From Conus ventricosus (lineage: Eukaryota; Mollusca; Gastropoda; Neogastropoda; Conidae), in NCBI GenBank assembly GCA_018398815.1, contig CM031595.1:137968931-138032930 (forward strand): 64,000 nucleotides of DNA, read 5' to 3'. Shown one piece after another: positions 46,770 to 57,495 of this stretch. The notes below the pieces were generated by a model. That model was not told where the DNA came from, did not search any database, and was given only the letters and a program-made list of their open reading frames with translations. Both the position numbers and the translations under genes were made by a program. Each line of letters begins with the position of its first letter. The stretch's first letter is position 1.

Positions 46770-47280
46770 ATAAGGGGTTCTTCCACGGTCACAACAAGCT
46801 GCTGATGCATTGGAAGGACCATTCACCATCATTGAAAAGTAGATCAGACTACCGAATCGATGTGAATGGGAAATCAAAACTTTTCCATGCAAATTTGCTC
46901 CGCAAATACATTCAGCGTGAGACCCAGCACATAGGCGCAGCAGCAATCATTGATGGAGGTGAAGGAGACCCAGCAGAAGAAGGGGAGATTTTGTTGCCTA
47001 AGTTTCCAGAAGAGTCATACAGGGATGTGTCACTGTATGAAGGGCTAGACAGTAGGAGTTCCTAGGTTTTGTTGTCGGAGGCGACACAAAGCAGCCAGAA
47101 AAGGGAAAGGTGGAGAAGATGATGAACTCAGAGGAAGTCAGTCATATCCGGGTGCTTTGTTGATAATATGTGTTGATTACAGTTAGTTGATTGGATATGG
47201 GTTCATTCCCAGTTGGCTATGGTTCTATATTTTGTGTGAGACTTGTTCATATTTTCTTTGTGAGACTTGTTCATGTGAAT
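46770..47280 (+). repeat. Second copy of the integrase tail and 3' region after the gap
   Basis: LLMHWKDHS.., YRIDVNGK, FHANLLRKYIQRETQHI and EESYRDVSLYEGL repeat the segment at 45280-45753 on the other side of the gap, with fewer indels here. The gap therefore lies within one element whose contig ends overlap, or between two element copies. Confidence 0.8.
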
Positions 47281-47682
47281 GTAGTTATGCTTGGAGCATA
47301 CAGTCGCTTGTGTAGTGATGCATTATTTGCAATAAGTGAGGATGGAGATTCCTCAGTGAAGTGTCATGGATCGTGATCATATTATATTGTGCTTTTCATA
47401 AGAATTGTGAAGAGAAGATATGGCAAATCCGCAGGTAGGGGGATTGCATAGGTGCGCACAGAGGTCGTTATAAAATGAATTGAAATAACGCAAGAGCGCA
47501 CGTCAATGATAATCATTGGAGTGGTATTCACTAATGATATATTTTATAATTTATAAACGTTGGTTGTAAAGTATTTTTTTAAACTTTGCACGTGTAGCTG
47601 TGTGTCAGCAAATTCGGTTGTTGTTTTTTTTGTACCGTGGTTTTGAGACGATGCGGTGCATAGTCTTTTGCAAGGGGGAAAT

Positions 47683-49223
47683 TGTCACGGTCAAAAAATA
47701 GAACAACCAAGTCGTGGTCCAGGTTGTTTGGACATAAGCTCTAACTCAAATATTCTGGGCGCCACATAGACGGGCCCATGGTTCGGATCCAGCCAATTAA
47801 GCATAGGGGAGAGGCTCCACAGAGACGGTCTGTCCGGCTAGACGGACTAAGCAGCTTTGACCGATGCCTCGATGTCTAGCGAGACGAGTCGTAGCGCCTG
47901 GCTCAGGCTCATCTAGCCAATTTGTGGAACCAGCGCCATTGTTAATCGGACGTCGCAGGTTAAAGCAGGAAAGGGAGAGGGAGAAGGTAGTGCGTGGTGG
48001 GGGGTGAAATCTAGCTAACAATTAAATGACCAATTGACCACCACAGAGAGTAAGGCGTGTAGGCGTGACTGTCATGATTGAATATCCAATGGAATTAGAG
48101 GGAGATAACTTCGGGTATCAGGGGTAAAAATACTGACCAATGGTACTGGCCCTTGGACACGGAGTGAGGGCATAAAGTAATGCGTGAGTGAGAGAGTGGG
48201 AGAACGAAGAAAACGAACAGACGAGAGAGAGAGGAAGAAGTTTCGGGGGAGTAGGCTCTCGCCTACAGGAAGGCAGGGAGATGGGAACGAACAGAGAGAC
48301 AGAGAGAGAGAGGAGTTCTGGGGTGTAGTCTCTGCAGGAGAAAGGCAGAGAGATGAGAGGAGTGAAGTTTAAGCATTAGCACCAGATAGTCTGCACAGAA
48401 CGAACAGAGAGAGACAGAGGAAGAGGCTCTGTGTAAGCTCTGACGAGAGAGAAGCAGAGAGATGAGGGGAGAACGAACAGAGAGGGAGAGAGAGGTTCTG
48501 GGGTGTAGACTCTGCAGGAGAAAGGCAGAGAGATGAGAGGAGTGAAGTTTGAGGATTAGCACCAGATATAGTCTGCAAAGGGAGGACTAAAGAGAGATGT
48601 GGAAAGAGAGAGTTGCTAACTAATGAAGAGAAAAAGAAAGAAAAGAAAAGGAAAAGAAAAGCAACCATGTCCATTTAATAGAGCAGACTAGGAGAGAGAG
48701 AGAGAGTGCAATGCGTTAATGCAGGAAGGAAGAAAGGAGAACAGATCGATGTTGACAGTCACTGTTCCATCCTAACCGGGGTTCGACCTCATACCTGGCA
48801 GCGTCACTTCGTCAAGCAGTTCCACAGACCAACGCCGGTGCCAGCAGACCAATACCAGTGCCAGCAGTTGTGTCGTGTTGTGAAAGTGACAGTGAAAAGA
48901 AAAAAAAGGAAAAGAAAAGACAGTGATTCGTGAATAGTTAAGATCACCTGGCCAGGTAAAGTAGAAATCTATTTATACCCGGGTTAGTTAGTGATGTTTT
49001 AGATAAATGATTTTGTGAAGTTCAGGAAAGAGAGAATGTTTTATTCCATTTGATTCCATATGCATTGATGTTTCGTTCTATGATCATGTGTAGTAAAGTT
49101 ATAGACTTTACTAGTGGTTTGATGTGACGAATGCATGATATATGAATGAGATTGTAAGCAAGCTGTGAGTGTGTTTGGGCTGTGCGCTAGTCCTTCCTCC
49201 ATCGACATCACCCGAGGTTGACA
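47683..49223 (+). repeat. 3' LTR of LTR element 2
   Basis: About 1.54 kb, TGTCACGG to GTTGACA, preceded by the polypurine tract. It matches the 5' LTR, differing mostly by short indels. Confidence 0.88.
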
Positions 49224-49247
49224 GTTTTTTCCTCCATCCACAAAATG
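49224..49247 (-). pseudogene. THAP/transposase gene exon 2, proximal part
   Basis: After the minus-strand acceptor GCATGTTTCAG the frame gives HFVDGGKN. This supplies the final His and following Phe of the THAP zinc module (C-x2-H, with CSG at the end of exon 1). It is cut off by LTR element 2. Confidence 0.75.
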
Positions 49248-49249
49248 CT

Positions 49250-50149
49250 GAAACATGCAGCAAATAAAATTTAAAACATGAAGAGCTTGATCTGACTTGT
49301 GTCTGTTTATATGAGAACTTTTTTGCCGCTTCACATGCATATGTGTTTGAATGCCTGCGAGTCTAATCTAGATTTAAACTTGAGCTTTATGCATAGTGAC
49401 GATAAACTAGCCAGGGCACTCTACACACTGATACCATACAATACATCATGTATCCCCCTCTGGGCAAATGCAATGGCAAGCTCAACACACAAAATACACA
49501 GATAAGTAAATATCAAATCATAAAAAGTAATATCAGCTTCACACAAATACACTCACAGTCACACATATGCAGTGATACACATACACATTCCTGTACATAC
49601 ATAAGCCATTCATATACTTAAACACAAAACAACACTCAGACAGTCAATCAAACAAATACTACTTGCAATAATTTAACACGATGAAAGTAAAAACAGCACA
49701 AAAGCCACATCAGCCACAGTCGCGATATCAAATCAACCACTATCACAATCAGATCAACTGCTATCAAATATCATATCAACAACTATCACAATATCAAATC
49801 AGCCACTACCTCAATCAACCACTATCACAAAATCAACACAGTTCACTTCAGCAACAATTCACCACTCCCTCCCACCCACCCCCTTCTAAATCACCACCAA
49901 AAAATAACACCAACCCACTTTGAGTAAGAGTAACACAAAACTACAAAAAGATACTGAATGGCTGAAAAACACACACACACATTATGTAAAAATGCCAAGC
50001 ACACACACACACAGCAGCCGACACTCCACGCTGATGACTGAACAGAATAACACACACAGACACACTGCAGGTCACTCTACACACTACATGGCTGAAACTG
50101 TGAAAGTGTTGAAAATATAATTTTTTTAAAGTTTTTTTTCCCCACTTAC
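49250..50149. other. Intron 1 of the THAP/transposase gene
   Basis: Contains CA-rich and (ATCA)-rich low-complexity sequence (about 49680-49920) and short CACACA runs. No other coding region is seen. Confidence 0.5.
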
Positions 50150-50359
50150 CCCACTACAAACACCTCGATGTCTGCGCTTGTTCTTCTCCTCCAGTATGCT
50201 GACATTCAAATCCTTGTGTAGTCGGTTGCAAGCTTTGATCCATGCCATTGCGTCATCCTTTCTCGTTTTAGGGTTGGGAAAACGCAAAAGCTTGCCTTTG
50301 ATGGAGTCAGGATACCTTTCGTCCCCATTACAGTCACCCCATTGACAATGAAGAACCAT
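50150..50359 (-). CDS. THAP zinc-finger exon (N-terminus of the transposase gene)
   Basis: It starts MVLHCQWGDCNGDERYP at 50359. C-x4-C (HCQWGDC), FPNPK, the conserved Trp in AWIKAC, and VCSG joined across the intron to HFVDG complete the C2CH THAP module. The exon ends at the donor GTGGG|GTAAGT, and splicing to 49247 keeps frame. Upstream in-frame codons start only at TTG, so ATG 50359 is preferred. THAP modules bind DNA; here the domain probably recognises the transposon ends. This exon is intact although the rest of the gene is broken. Confidence 0.82.
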
Positions 50360-50523
50360 TCTGAATACGCAGGACACACGAGAAAACAGTAGCAAAATCC
50401 GTCGGTTCTCTGTGCCGCGTGCGTTGCTACGGTTGTAGCTTGTGGCCCCCCCCCCCCCCCTCCCCCTTCGGCTAGGCGCGCACCGAATGTGACCTATTTT
50501 CTGATTGGCTTAAAATCCTTTCT
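50360..50523 (-). promoter_or_regulatory. Probable leader/promoter at the right transposon end
   Basis: The sequence lies between the right inverted repeat and the THAP start. It contains GGGGCCACAAGCT (minus strand), also present at the same relative place inside the left end (about 27783-27794), and a run of C at about 50443-50462. A role in transcription or transposase binding is inference. Confidence 0.35.
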
Positions 50524-50535
50524 CCGGTGAGGTCT
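50524..50535 (-). repeat. Right terminal inverted repeat
   Basis: CCGGTGAGGTCT, the exact complement of 27730-27741, followed by the AT duplication and TG. Confidence 0.75.
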
Positions 50536-50537
50536 AT

Positions 50538-50920
50538 TGACAGGCATTTCCATACACCAATTTGATTCAGTTCAGATACAGTGGGGTGACCTTAGAGGAT
50601 GAGTAGGAGTCGTCATCTGCTAAAGAAAGCATGAATGTGCATGTATCCACTTCAAATCGCTTAATATGTCCACAGGGGGAAAAAAATCCACATGATGTGG
50701 ATGTACATAATCAATCAATCAATCAATCAATCAGTCAATCAATTAGTCAGTCAATCATTTATTCAATCACTGAGAAACAAAATGCCATTTTATTCATAAA
50801 CACGGGACTTTCATGTTAATATTCCCTTTCCATCGTATAATTTTTGAATTTGCTCAAATAACAGAAACTAATAGAGATCAAATAACAACGAGAGGTAAGT
50901 CAACAACATTTCTTTAAAAA

Positions 50921-50983
<63 letters not shown>

Positions 50984-51657
50984 CTCTCCATATTGATGAG
51001 TGAAATCTGCTTGAAAAAATGACAGCCTGCTAATATTTCCAACATTAACCCACACTACACCTATTCTTAGCCACTACGTACATTGAGCCATTATGCTCAA
51101 AATAGGTACCACGCGGGTGCTCAGTTTTGGTTCAAAGGTCAGCTCCTAAAGGCCATCGCCAGTTTACAAATTCTATTTGAACGACGGAACGAGCGAATGA
51201 GTGGGATGATGAAAAAAACAAACAAAGAAAAATCCACCCTTGAGCTGTCACGAAAATCCAAACAACGAGCTGATATCGCGTGTAACCTTGACGACAGAAC
51301 ATTTTGATTACTGTGTAGACTAGCCGTGAAAGTACTCACACCAAAAAAAAAAATAAAATAAAATAAAAGAAGAAAAGTACGAAGTTGAATATTTCTCACT
51401 AACGTCGCCAGATATACGCTGGAACAAAATTTTGATTAACGTGTGGATGAAACACGAAAATACTGGAAAAACTATCAACCTGAGTATTTCCCGCTAATGT
51501 TATAGGCCTACAGCTTTGACGCGTCTGTCTGATCGGTGCTGAGCTAACTGCATAGCTTTGTACAAAAATGAGGAAACGAGCGGTGACTCAATACTGAAAT
51601 ATGCCCTGTGTCGGCTCCTCTTCTCTACACTATTGTGTGAGATTGCGAGCACATTTA
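50538..51657. other. No gene; (AATC)n and (AT)n repeats
   Basis: AATC tetranucleotide repeats at about 50709-50768; poly-A followed by (AT)n at 50917-50982. The remaining sequence shows short open frames only. Confidence 0.6.

Positions 51658-51716
<59 letters not shown>
51658..51716. repeat. (GT)n(GA)n microsatellite
   Basis: GT then GA dinucleotide runs. Confidence 0.95.
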
Positions 51717-51718
<2 letters not shown>

Positions 51719-52877
51719 ATGGAATATAGAATATTATGTATTCTCGCATGGTACTCGTGCGTTTGTGCACTCGTCATATGTGAATGTGTGGTGTGCGCGC
51801 ATTTGGTATTCATGTGTGGTTTTGTGTGCGCGTTTGTATGTGTGTATACGTGCGCACTACTTCGTGCAGTCGTGCGTGTGTTCGTCAACATGATCACAGA
51901 TGCGCTTGCGCGCATCTGACTACTCGCATGCATCACTCACGCGCTCACACAATACTGCGACATGGAGTTACGTACATGCCGTAGACAAATCGTGCACGTG
52001 CACGTGATTGGCGGGGCATTTACTGTCAGTCTCAGCGCTGAGCGGATTACTACTTGTGTTCACTGAACAGGCTCAGCCTGGGACTTATGGGTGGGGGCAT
52101 TGACTCGCCGTAAACAGCGAGGAAAGAGGTTTTGGACCCAGACAAATCAGTGCCAAGGTCTCTGAAATGAATGATTCCTGATTGATGGATGTAGGCAATA
52201 AGGAACGAATCGGGTTCGCACACCTGGCTGTTGGTGATTGGTTGAGATTTTCTTTCCGTAGGGCGTCAACCAATGAGGTCAGCAGAAACGGTCGACTTTG
52301 AGGCCCAGAGAGAAGGGAGTGATGAACGGCAAATTTACGGCGAATCGGCTGACAAATGGCTTCTGATGAAACTTGAATTGCCTGATCTCCACCTCACCAC
52401 CCTTTTCTATGCTTTCTATCTTTCTTTGTCAGATTACTTTTTCTTTCAGATATCCTTCGGTTGACGATCTTGTCAACGATTTTTGACTGAAAACTAAATG
52501 TCATTTTGTGCATGTGTTTGAACCGGTATATGTTTATCATTTGTTATTATCACTAGTAATAGGAGCAACAGCGTCACAGTTATATTATCATTACCTCCCT
52601 CTTTACCAAAGTTTCTATCCCTGCGTCTTTTCCTTCATCGACTCCCATTTCCCAACAGGTGAATTAGTCTTACCTGGGACCAATTGCAAGAAAGTGTTTT
52701 GACTCGCCTCGAATGCAAACATCGCTTCGCTTCGGCATATGGTCGCACTACATAATGTCTATCGCGTCTTTCTGGCACAAACAAAAGATTCGTTCTCGGT
52801 GTGCCCATTAGGCCATGCCCACATTTGGAGAAGATCAGAAGGAAAATGTGAATTTGTAATTGGCAGACTGCTCTTGA
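51717..52877. other. No gene recognised
   Basis: Unique-looking DNA with a few short open frames. No domains or convincing exon boundaries. Confidence 0.5.
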
Positions 52878-52878
52878 T

Positions 52879-52920
<42 letters not shown>
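52878..52920. repeat. (CA)n microsatellite
   Basis: Uninterrupted CA run. Confidence 0.95.
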
Positions 52921-52921
<1 letters not shown>

Positions 52922-53384
52922 TTGCGCTTTGTATATTAGATTAGACTAGAGGAATATGTTTCACCTGAGTTAAATGTGTATGCTGTCATAACTGACCGCG
53001 TTCTAAATCGTATTGTAAGGGGGAAAAACACAACCCCAAAACAAAAAAACAAACAAACAAAAAACAGTTGTCATTGTAGTCTATTGTGACTCTACCTCGT
53101 AAGGCTGAAAAAAAAATATAAAAAACAAACAAACAAAAAAACTGAGGAGACTCAAGAACTTTAAAAACATTTATGTAAATATGGTAAATTTCACACGCGT
53201 TTTCTATGACTATCTGGTCGTTTTACTGATGATTTGTGTTCCAGGATGTTTAGGTTACCATTCTGTTATGGTTGTCATGTTCACATCGGGAAGGACCAAA
53301 AAACCACCTTTCACTACCTCTCTCTCTCCTTTCGTTCCACCCGCTCCCCACCCCGTTCCCCGCACCTCCTCTCCCTCTCCCCCC

Positions 53385-53387
<3 letters not shown>
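52921..53387. other. No gene; (CAAA)n-like runs
   Basis: AAACAAAC tracts at about 53040-53065 and 53124-53140. Nothing else supported. Confidence 0.5.
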
Positions 53388-53423
<36 letters not shown>

Positions 53424-53450
53424 GTGTGTGTGTGCGCGCGCGCGCGCGGG
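53388..53450. repeat. (GT)n(GC)n microsatellite
   Basis: GT repeat grading into GCGCGC. Confidence 0.95.
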
Positions 53451-54321
53451 CGTGTTCATTGTTATTCTTACATCTTCGACGCTTTTTACCATACTATCCA
53501 AGACTGCACTGCTGTATTCGTAACTTGTTTACCTGGCTATTGCCATATCCTGCCTTGCAGTTCACCGATCGCCCTGTATCATTCATCACTTAGTGTTGCG
53601 ATGCTGAAGTCTTGCCTATTTTCATTTAAGAGTGTTCTCTGATATTGTTAGATGCAAATACGGTTAGTTTCAGTCTGTATGAATGTATGTCTGACCGAAT
53701 CGCCGCGTCTGACAGGAAAATGACGTATAAGTAGCCGTAGTTTTACAGTCCGGTGCGAAAACTGCAAAATCTATTACTTACAGCTGACGGAAGCGAAGAC
53801 AGGGGTGGTAAGTGGGATGCTACAGCTCCTTCTGCCGTCTGCCTTTCACCTGGCCTCCAATCTTTCAACGAGCTATTTCGCTCAGAAGTCTTTCCTCCCG
53901 ACACTAACTGCACCAACTGCCTCGCTCCTCTCATTCTGGAAGCTGTGGCTGGCTTTTTCAACTGACAACCTCAGTCAGTTACGGGTGTCATGTTGCTCAC
54001 AGTTATGGCTAGGGGCCACGGCCCCTGTGTTAGAGTTTTTTTTCTGTTAGTCCTTGAAGTGTTTGTTCAGGTTTGGGAATCCTCCATCAGTTTCAGTTTC
54101 AGCACACGCTGGAGGTATGTTTGCATGTGTATAGCCTAGTGTGTGGTGTGCGTTGTGTATGTACACGCACGTACTTGCTTGTGTGCTTATGTAACAGGTC
54201 AGAGGCCTGCTGATTTCAGGGGCCATCTGTCATGATCAGATGATCGTTAGGCCTTATGGTGAAGTAGGTGGGAGGAAAAGATCATTTCTGTGTTTCATTC
54301 ATGAATATGGGTTTGTGTTTT

Positions 54322-54322
<1 letters not shown>
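53451..54322. other. No gene recognised
   Basis: Short open frames on both strands at 53740-54050 without a domain. No splice support. Confidence 0.45.
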
Positions 54323-54362
<40 letters not shown>

Positions 54363-54389
54363 GTATATATATATATATATATATATAAT
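54323..54389. repeat. (CT)n(AT)n microsatellite
   Basis: CT repeat followed by ATGT and TATATA. Confidence 0.95.
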
Positions 54390-54731
54390 AAAATTAGAGT
54401 CAAAAGACCACTCAGAAGTCTAAAAATGCTCAACCAAATAGGGAGCGACATAACAGTTTAAAATAGGATTTAAAAATGGATTAAAAAACCACCCTACAAA
54501 CTTGTTTCGAGCAAGTGCTCTCCTCAGGGTATGTACAACATGGGCACGCCACCAGTGTTATATAGATTAGTGTGTGGGCGTGTGAGCTCTGCGCGTGTGG
54601 CACGTGGCCTGTAGATTTTTTTTCTTTTTGGGGGGCGCGTTCAGGGTGGACGTGCCAGGGAATGGTGCATTGACAAAGATTTCCATTTGTGCCTGCAATT
54701 ATTAATCATTTCTACTTTAGAGTTCAGGGAT

Positions 54732-54732
<1 letters not shown>
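54390..54732. other. No gene; local dyad at 54510-54525
   Basis: The only structure seen is the imperfect dyad CTTGTTTCGAGCAAG..CTC in otherwise featureless DNA. Confidence 0.4.
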
Positions 54733-54766
<34 letters not shown>

Positions 54767-54772
54767 TACAAA
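54733..54772. repeat. (CA)n microsatellite
   Basis: CA run ending CATACATACA. Confidence 0.95.
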
Positions 54773-55955
54773 CACATGAGTGTTTCTCATAGGAATTTCT
54801 GTAACCAGTCTAGTTTGGAATGTCTGAATATACTCACTATACAAGATCTCTTCCACTACAGTATATTTCTTGTCAGTTCGTATGACTTTTTTGCTTGGAT
54901 TAAAAACTGCTACAGTTTAAATAAAAAATTCAACTGTAATCCCTTAAAGACGACATTAAACTCGTTTGTATTGAAGATGATGTGGATTTTCAATGGAAAG
55001 AAGCTGAGTGAGAGATGACAAGATTTGTAGTTCAGTACATTTCATCTTCGGTTTCACCTCTGTCTTCAGCATATTTAAGTTTGGCACCGGATCTGATCAC
55101 AATTCGCTTGTTGGACTGGGTAGGTGATAGAGTTGATCCTTTTCAAATAATTATAGCCTGCTGCGTCTTGCACGGACCGGCGGAAACGGAAACGGACTCT
55201 TTTAGCCATATCAAGCTTTACGAGTATAATGACACTGTCAATGTGCTGTCGGGTTCAACATCCTCCCGATCCCTTAGAAACAGTACCAAATGACCAAACG
55301 ACAGTTCAAGGTCATGTTTGGAGGGTGACCTCAGCATGTCAGTGATTTTACATTTTACATTCACTTCTCTGTTCGGGATTGATGGGGGCTGGGATTGTGA
55401 CAGGCCCAGTCCGAACGGGCTCCAGCGTATGAAGAATGACGACAAAGTTCATTCACCCGAACAAAACTCACTTATGTCATGAGAACCTTTGCGAGAAACC
55501 GCCTTACACACTGTCAGACACTTTTTTGTTCAGCTATGATGTAATCTTGAGTCATCGCCACCAGTCAAGAGGAGGACGAAGGAGGTGGGGATGAAAAGGG
55601 GATGGGAGTGAAGAGAACAGAGGCGGAAGAGAGGTGAGGCGGGGGGTGGGAGTGAGGTGCGAACGAGCTATCAGGCGATCAGACGTGTAAAGCAAATGAA
55701 TTATATCCCAAATTTACGAGAAAAATCCACATTTTTCGTTCGTTTTATTCCTTCTTTCTTTCTTTTTAAACAGAAGGTAAGTGATATTCTGAGGAAGGGA
55801 AGCACTACGGCTGGGAAGAAGTGACCCCTCCCACCCCTTTCCCTTCCCCATCTCCCATCCATCTTATTCATGTACTCTGAACTAAGTTCAAGTTCAGCAT
55901 GTCTTGGCTCTAACAGTAATTATTTAGCAACAGCGATGGAGAACTCATCAGAATC
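54773..55955. other. No gene recognised
   Basis: A 92-codon open frame at 55015-55293 has no recognisable domain, and I cannot bound it with splice sites. The remainder is featureless. Confidence 0.45.
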
Positions 55956-56070
55956 AACAGTAAATAAGTGGGGTAACGTTTGCTCCCATAAGAAAACCTA
56001 ACACAGAGTAACTTTTATTCAAGACTGGCATATCCTATGGGAGCAAACGTTACCCCACTTATTTACTGTT
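55956..56070. mobile_element. Foldback family, short copy C
   Basis: Perfect 35-bp inverted arms at 55956-55990 and 56036-56070 (AACAGTAAATAAGTGGGG outward) enclose 45 bp containing CAGAGTAACTTTTATTCAAG. Both arm and loop match parts of copies A and B at 21.3-22.5 kb, so this is an internally deleted member of the same family. Confidence 0.82.
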
Positions 56071-56124
56071 TATTGTTTACTGTTCCCTGCCTCATTTCAT
56101 TTCATTTCATCAGAATCAATTATG

Positions 56125-56128
<4 letters not shown>

Positions 56129-56167
<39 letters not shown>
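56129..56167. repeat. (GT)n microsatellite
   Basis: GT run. Confidence 0.95.
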
Positions 56168-56168
<1 letters not shown>

Positions 56169-57235
56169 ATAATCCACATATCAGATTTCATCTTATTTTA
56201 CTTTCTTTCATTTGATTTTATTCAGTATCACACCGTTTCGTGTGTCATTCTTACGGGAAAAAAACATCAACAACAACAACATGCACTACAAACGACGGGC
56301 TACAACGGAAGACATGTCAACTCATGCGCCGGTAACGCGACACGACAACACGAAGCTGGAAGGACCTCTGCCCGCCGCACGTCGATCGGTCAGGGGGCTG
56401 GGAGGTGAATGGGGTAATGGGAGGAGGAGGAATCTGCCGACGAGACGACGGAACATGTATCACGCGAACTCACCGTTGGATTCTGTTAGATTCTGGGAGG
56501 GAGGAAAGAAAAAAAAAAAAAAAAGAAAGAAAAAAGTGGCGGGCCAGCCCAGAGATCGCGCGCAGCCTCATTATGACTTGTAGGCAAGCAGCGAAGCAGA
56601 CGACATTTGGCCGAGTTCATCAACAGACGACAGTTTTCACCGCGACGAGGACAGCGGCAGACGCGGGTGGCGCGTGTGTGTCTGGAAGCTGGTTGAGAGC
56701 CGGACTGTTTGGGAGAGGTAGGATGCGTTGAATATTTATCTTCATAAAATAAAAATGGAAAGAAATCAAATAACGTTTTATGCATGTATCTATAGATTAT
56801 GCTCTGCGATTGTTTCAGTCTATTCAATTTAGTAATAACAACACGTATATTTAACTGATGGACTCATTGACTGACTAACGTACAATTTTTATGTTTGAAA
56901 AGATTGAGGAAGCGGGTTTTGCAAGCTGATTATTAATTCCCTTTATCAGACTGAAGTGCAACGATAAAAGTGTGTATTCAGCTTGTAACATTGACATCGC
57001 ATATCGATACTGGATATAAATATGTTGGTTGCATACTACATTAAGTGTCGGCATTTTAAAAAAAAAAGACAATCAAGCAGTTTGTTTACCACGCGCGTTC
57101 TGCTGTCGTCGGCATTTCTTGTTGCTGGAGAGAGCAGGCGCTGTCGAATAACGTCTGGCTGGGAGCTCACACATTTCTGCGAGAGAGTGGATTTCTCTTT
57201 GAAGTCTGCGTTAGTCTGATACTGATGTCGCATCC
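56168..57235. other. GC/CpG-richer stretch, no gene assigned
   Basis: 56290-56720 is richer in CG dinucleotides than its surroundings and ends GGGAGAG|GTAGGA, a donor-like junction. It could be a promoter with a 5' untranslated exon for the candidate exon at 57496, but nothing beyond composition supports this. Confidence 0.25.
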
Positions 57236-57368
57236 TTGTGTGCGTGAGCGCGCGCGCGCGCCTCAGTGCGCGCGCACGTGTGTATGTGTGCTTGCTTATG
57301 TGTAGAACTAGAAGTGCGTGAATGCGCATGTGCGAGCGCGTACGCGCACGCGCGTGTTTGTGTGTGTA

Positions 57369-57400
<32 letters not shown>

Positions 57401-57410
57401 CGAGAGCGCG
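57236..57410. repeat. (GC)n, (GT)n and (GA)n cluster
   Basis: GCGCGC at about 57247-57275 and GT/GA at about 57358-57400, interspersed with short unique sequence. Confidence 0.9.
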
Positions 57411-57495
57411 AGCACGAACAGGTCCTTGCGAAGTGAAAAGACAGGACGGGAGGAAACATCTATGTTGCGCTCGGTAGAGGATCGGGACCTGTGGA

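Larger units (their letters stand above)
41244..49223 (+). mobile_element. LTR retrotransposon 2, internally deleted relative of element 1
   Basis: LTRs at 41244-42814 and 47683-49223 begin TGTCACGG and end GTTGACA. The interior keeps the gag tail, protease and integrase but lacks the RT/RNase H block present in element 1. The polypurine tract GCAAGGGGGAAAT precedes the 3' LTR. It is inserted in the second exon of the THAP gene; flanks GTCCT/GTTTT are a diverged 5-bp target duplication. It contains a 1,000-N gap. Confidence 0.88.
27730..50535. mobile_element. ISL2EU-type DNA transposon, 22.8 kb with two nested LTR elements
   Basis: The left end AGACCTCACCGG (27730-27741) and right end CCGGTGAGGTCT (50524-50535) are 12-bp inverted repeats flanked by AT at 27728-27729 and 50536-50537. 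Joining the flanks gives an empty site CAATTG. Just inside, both ends share GGGGCCACAAGCT. Inside are relics of two gene types that I recall co-occurring in ISL2EU transposons: a YqaJ-nuclease protein (plus strand) and a DDE transposase with THAP zinc finger (minus strand). Removing the two LTR retrotransposons leaves about 6.7 kb. Superfamily naming is inference from domains and the AT duplication. The element is probably inactive. Confidence 0.78.

Noticed and set aside
45339..46946. Open frames of 339-535 codons through the N gap
   Set aside because: They are created by translating 1,000 N as unknown residues; no real coding evidence.
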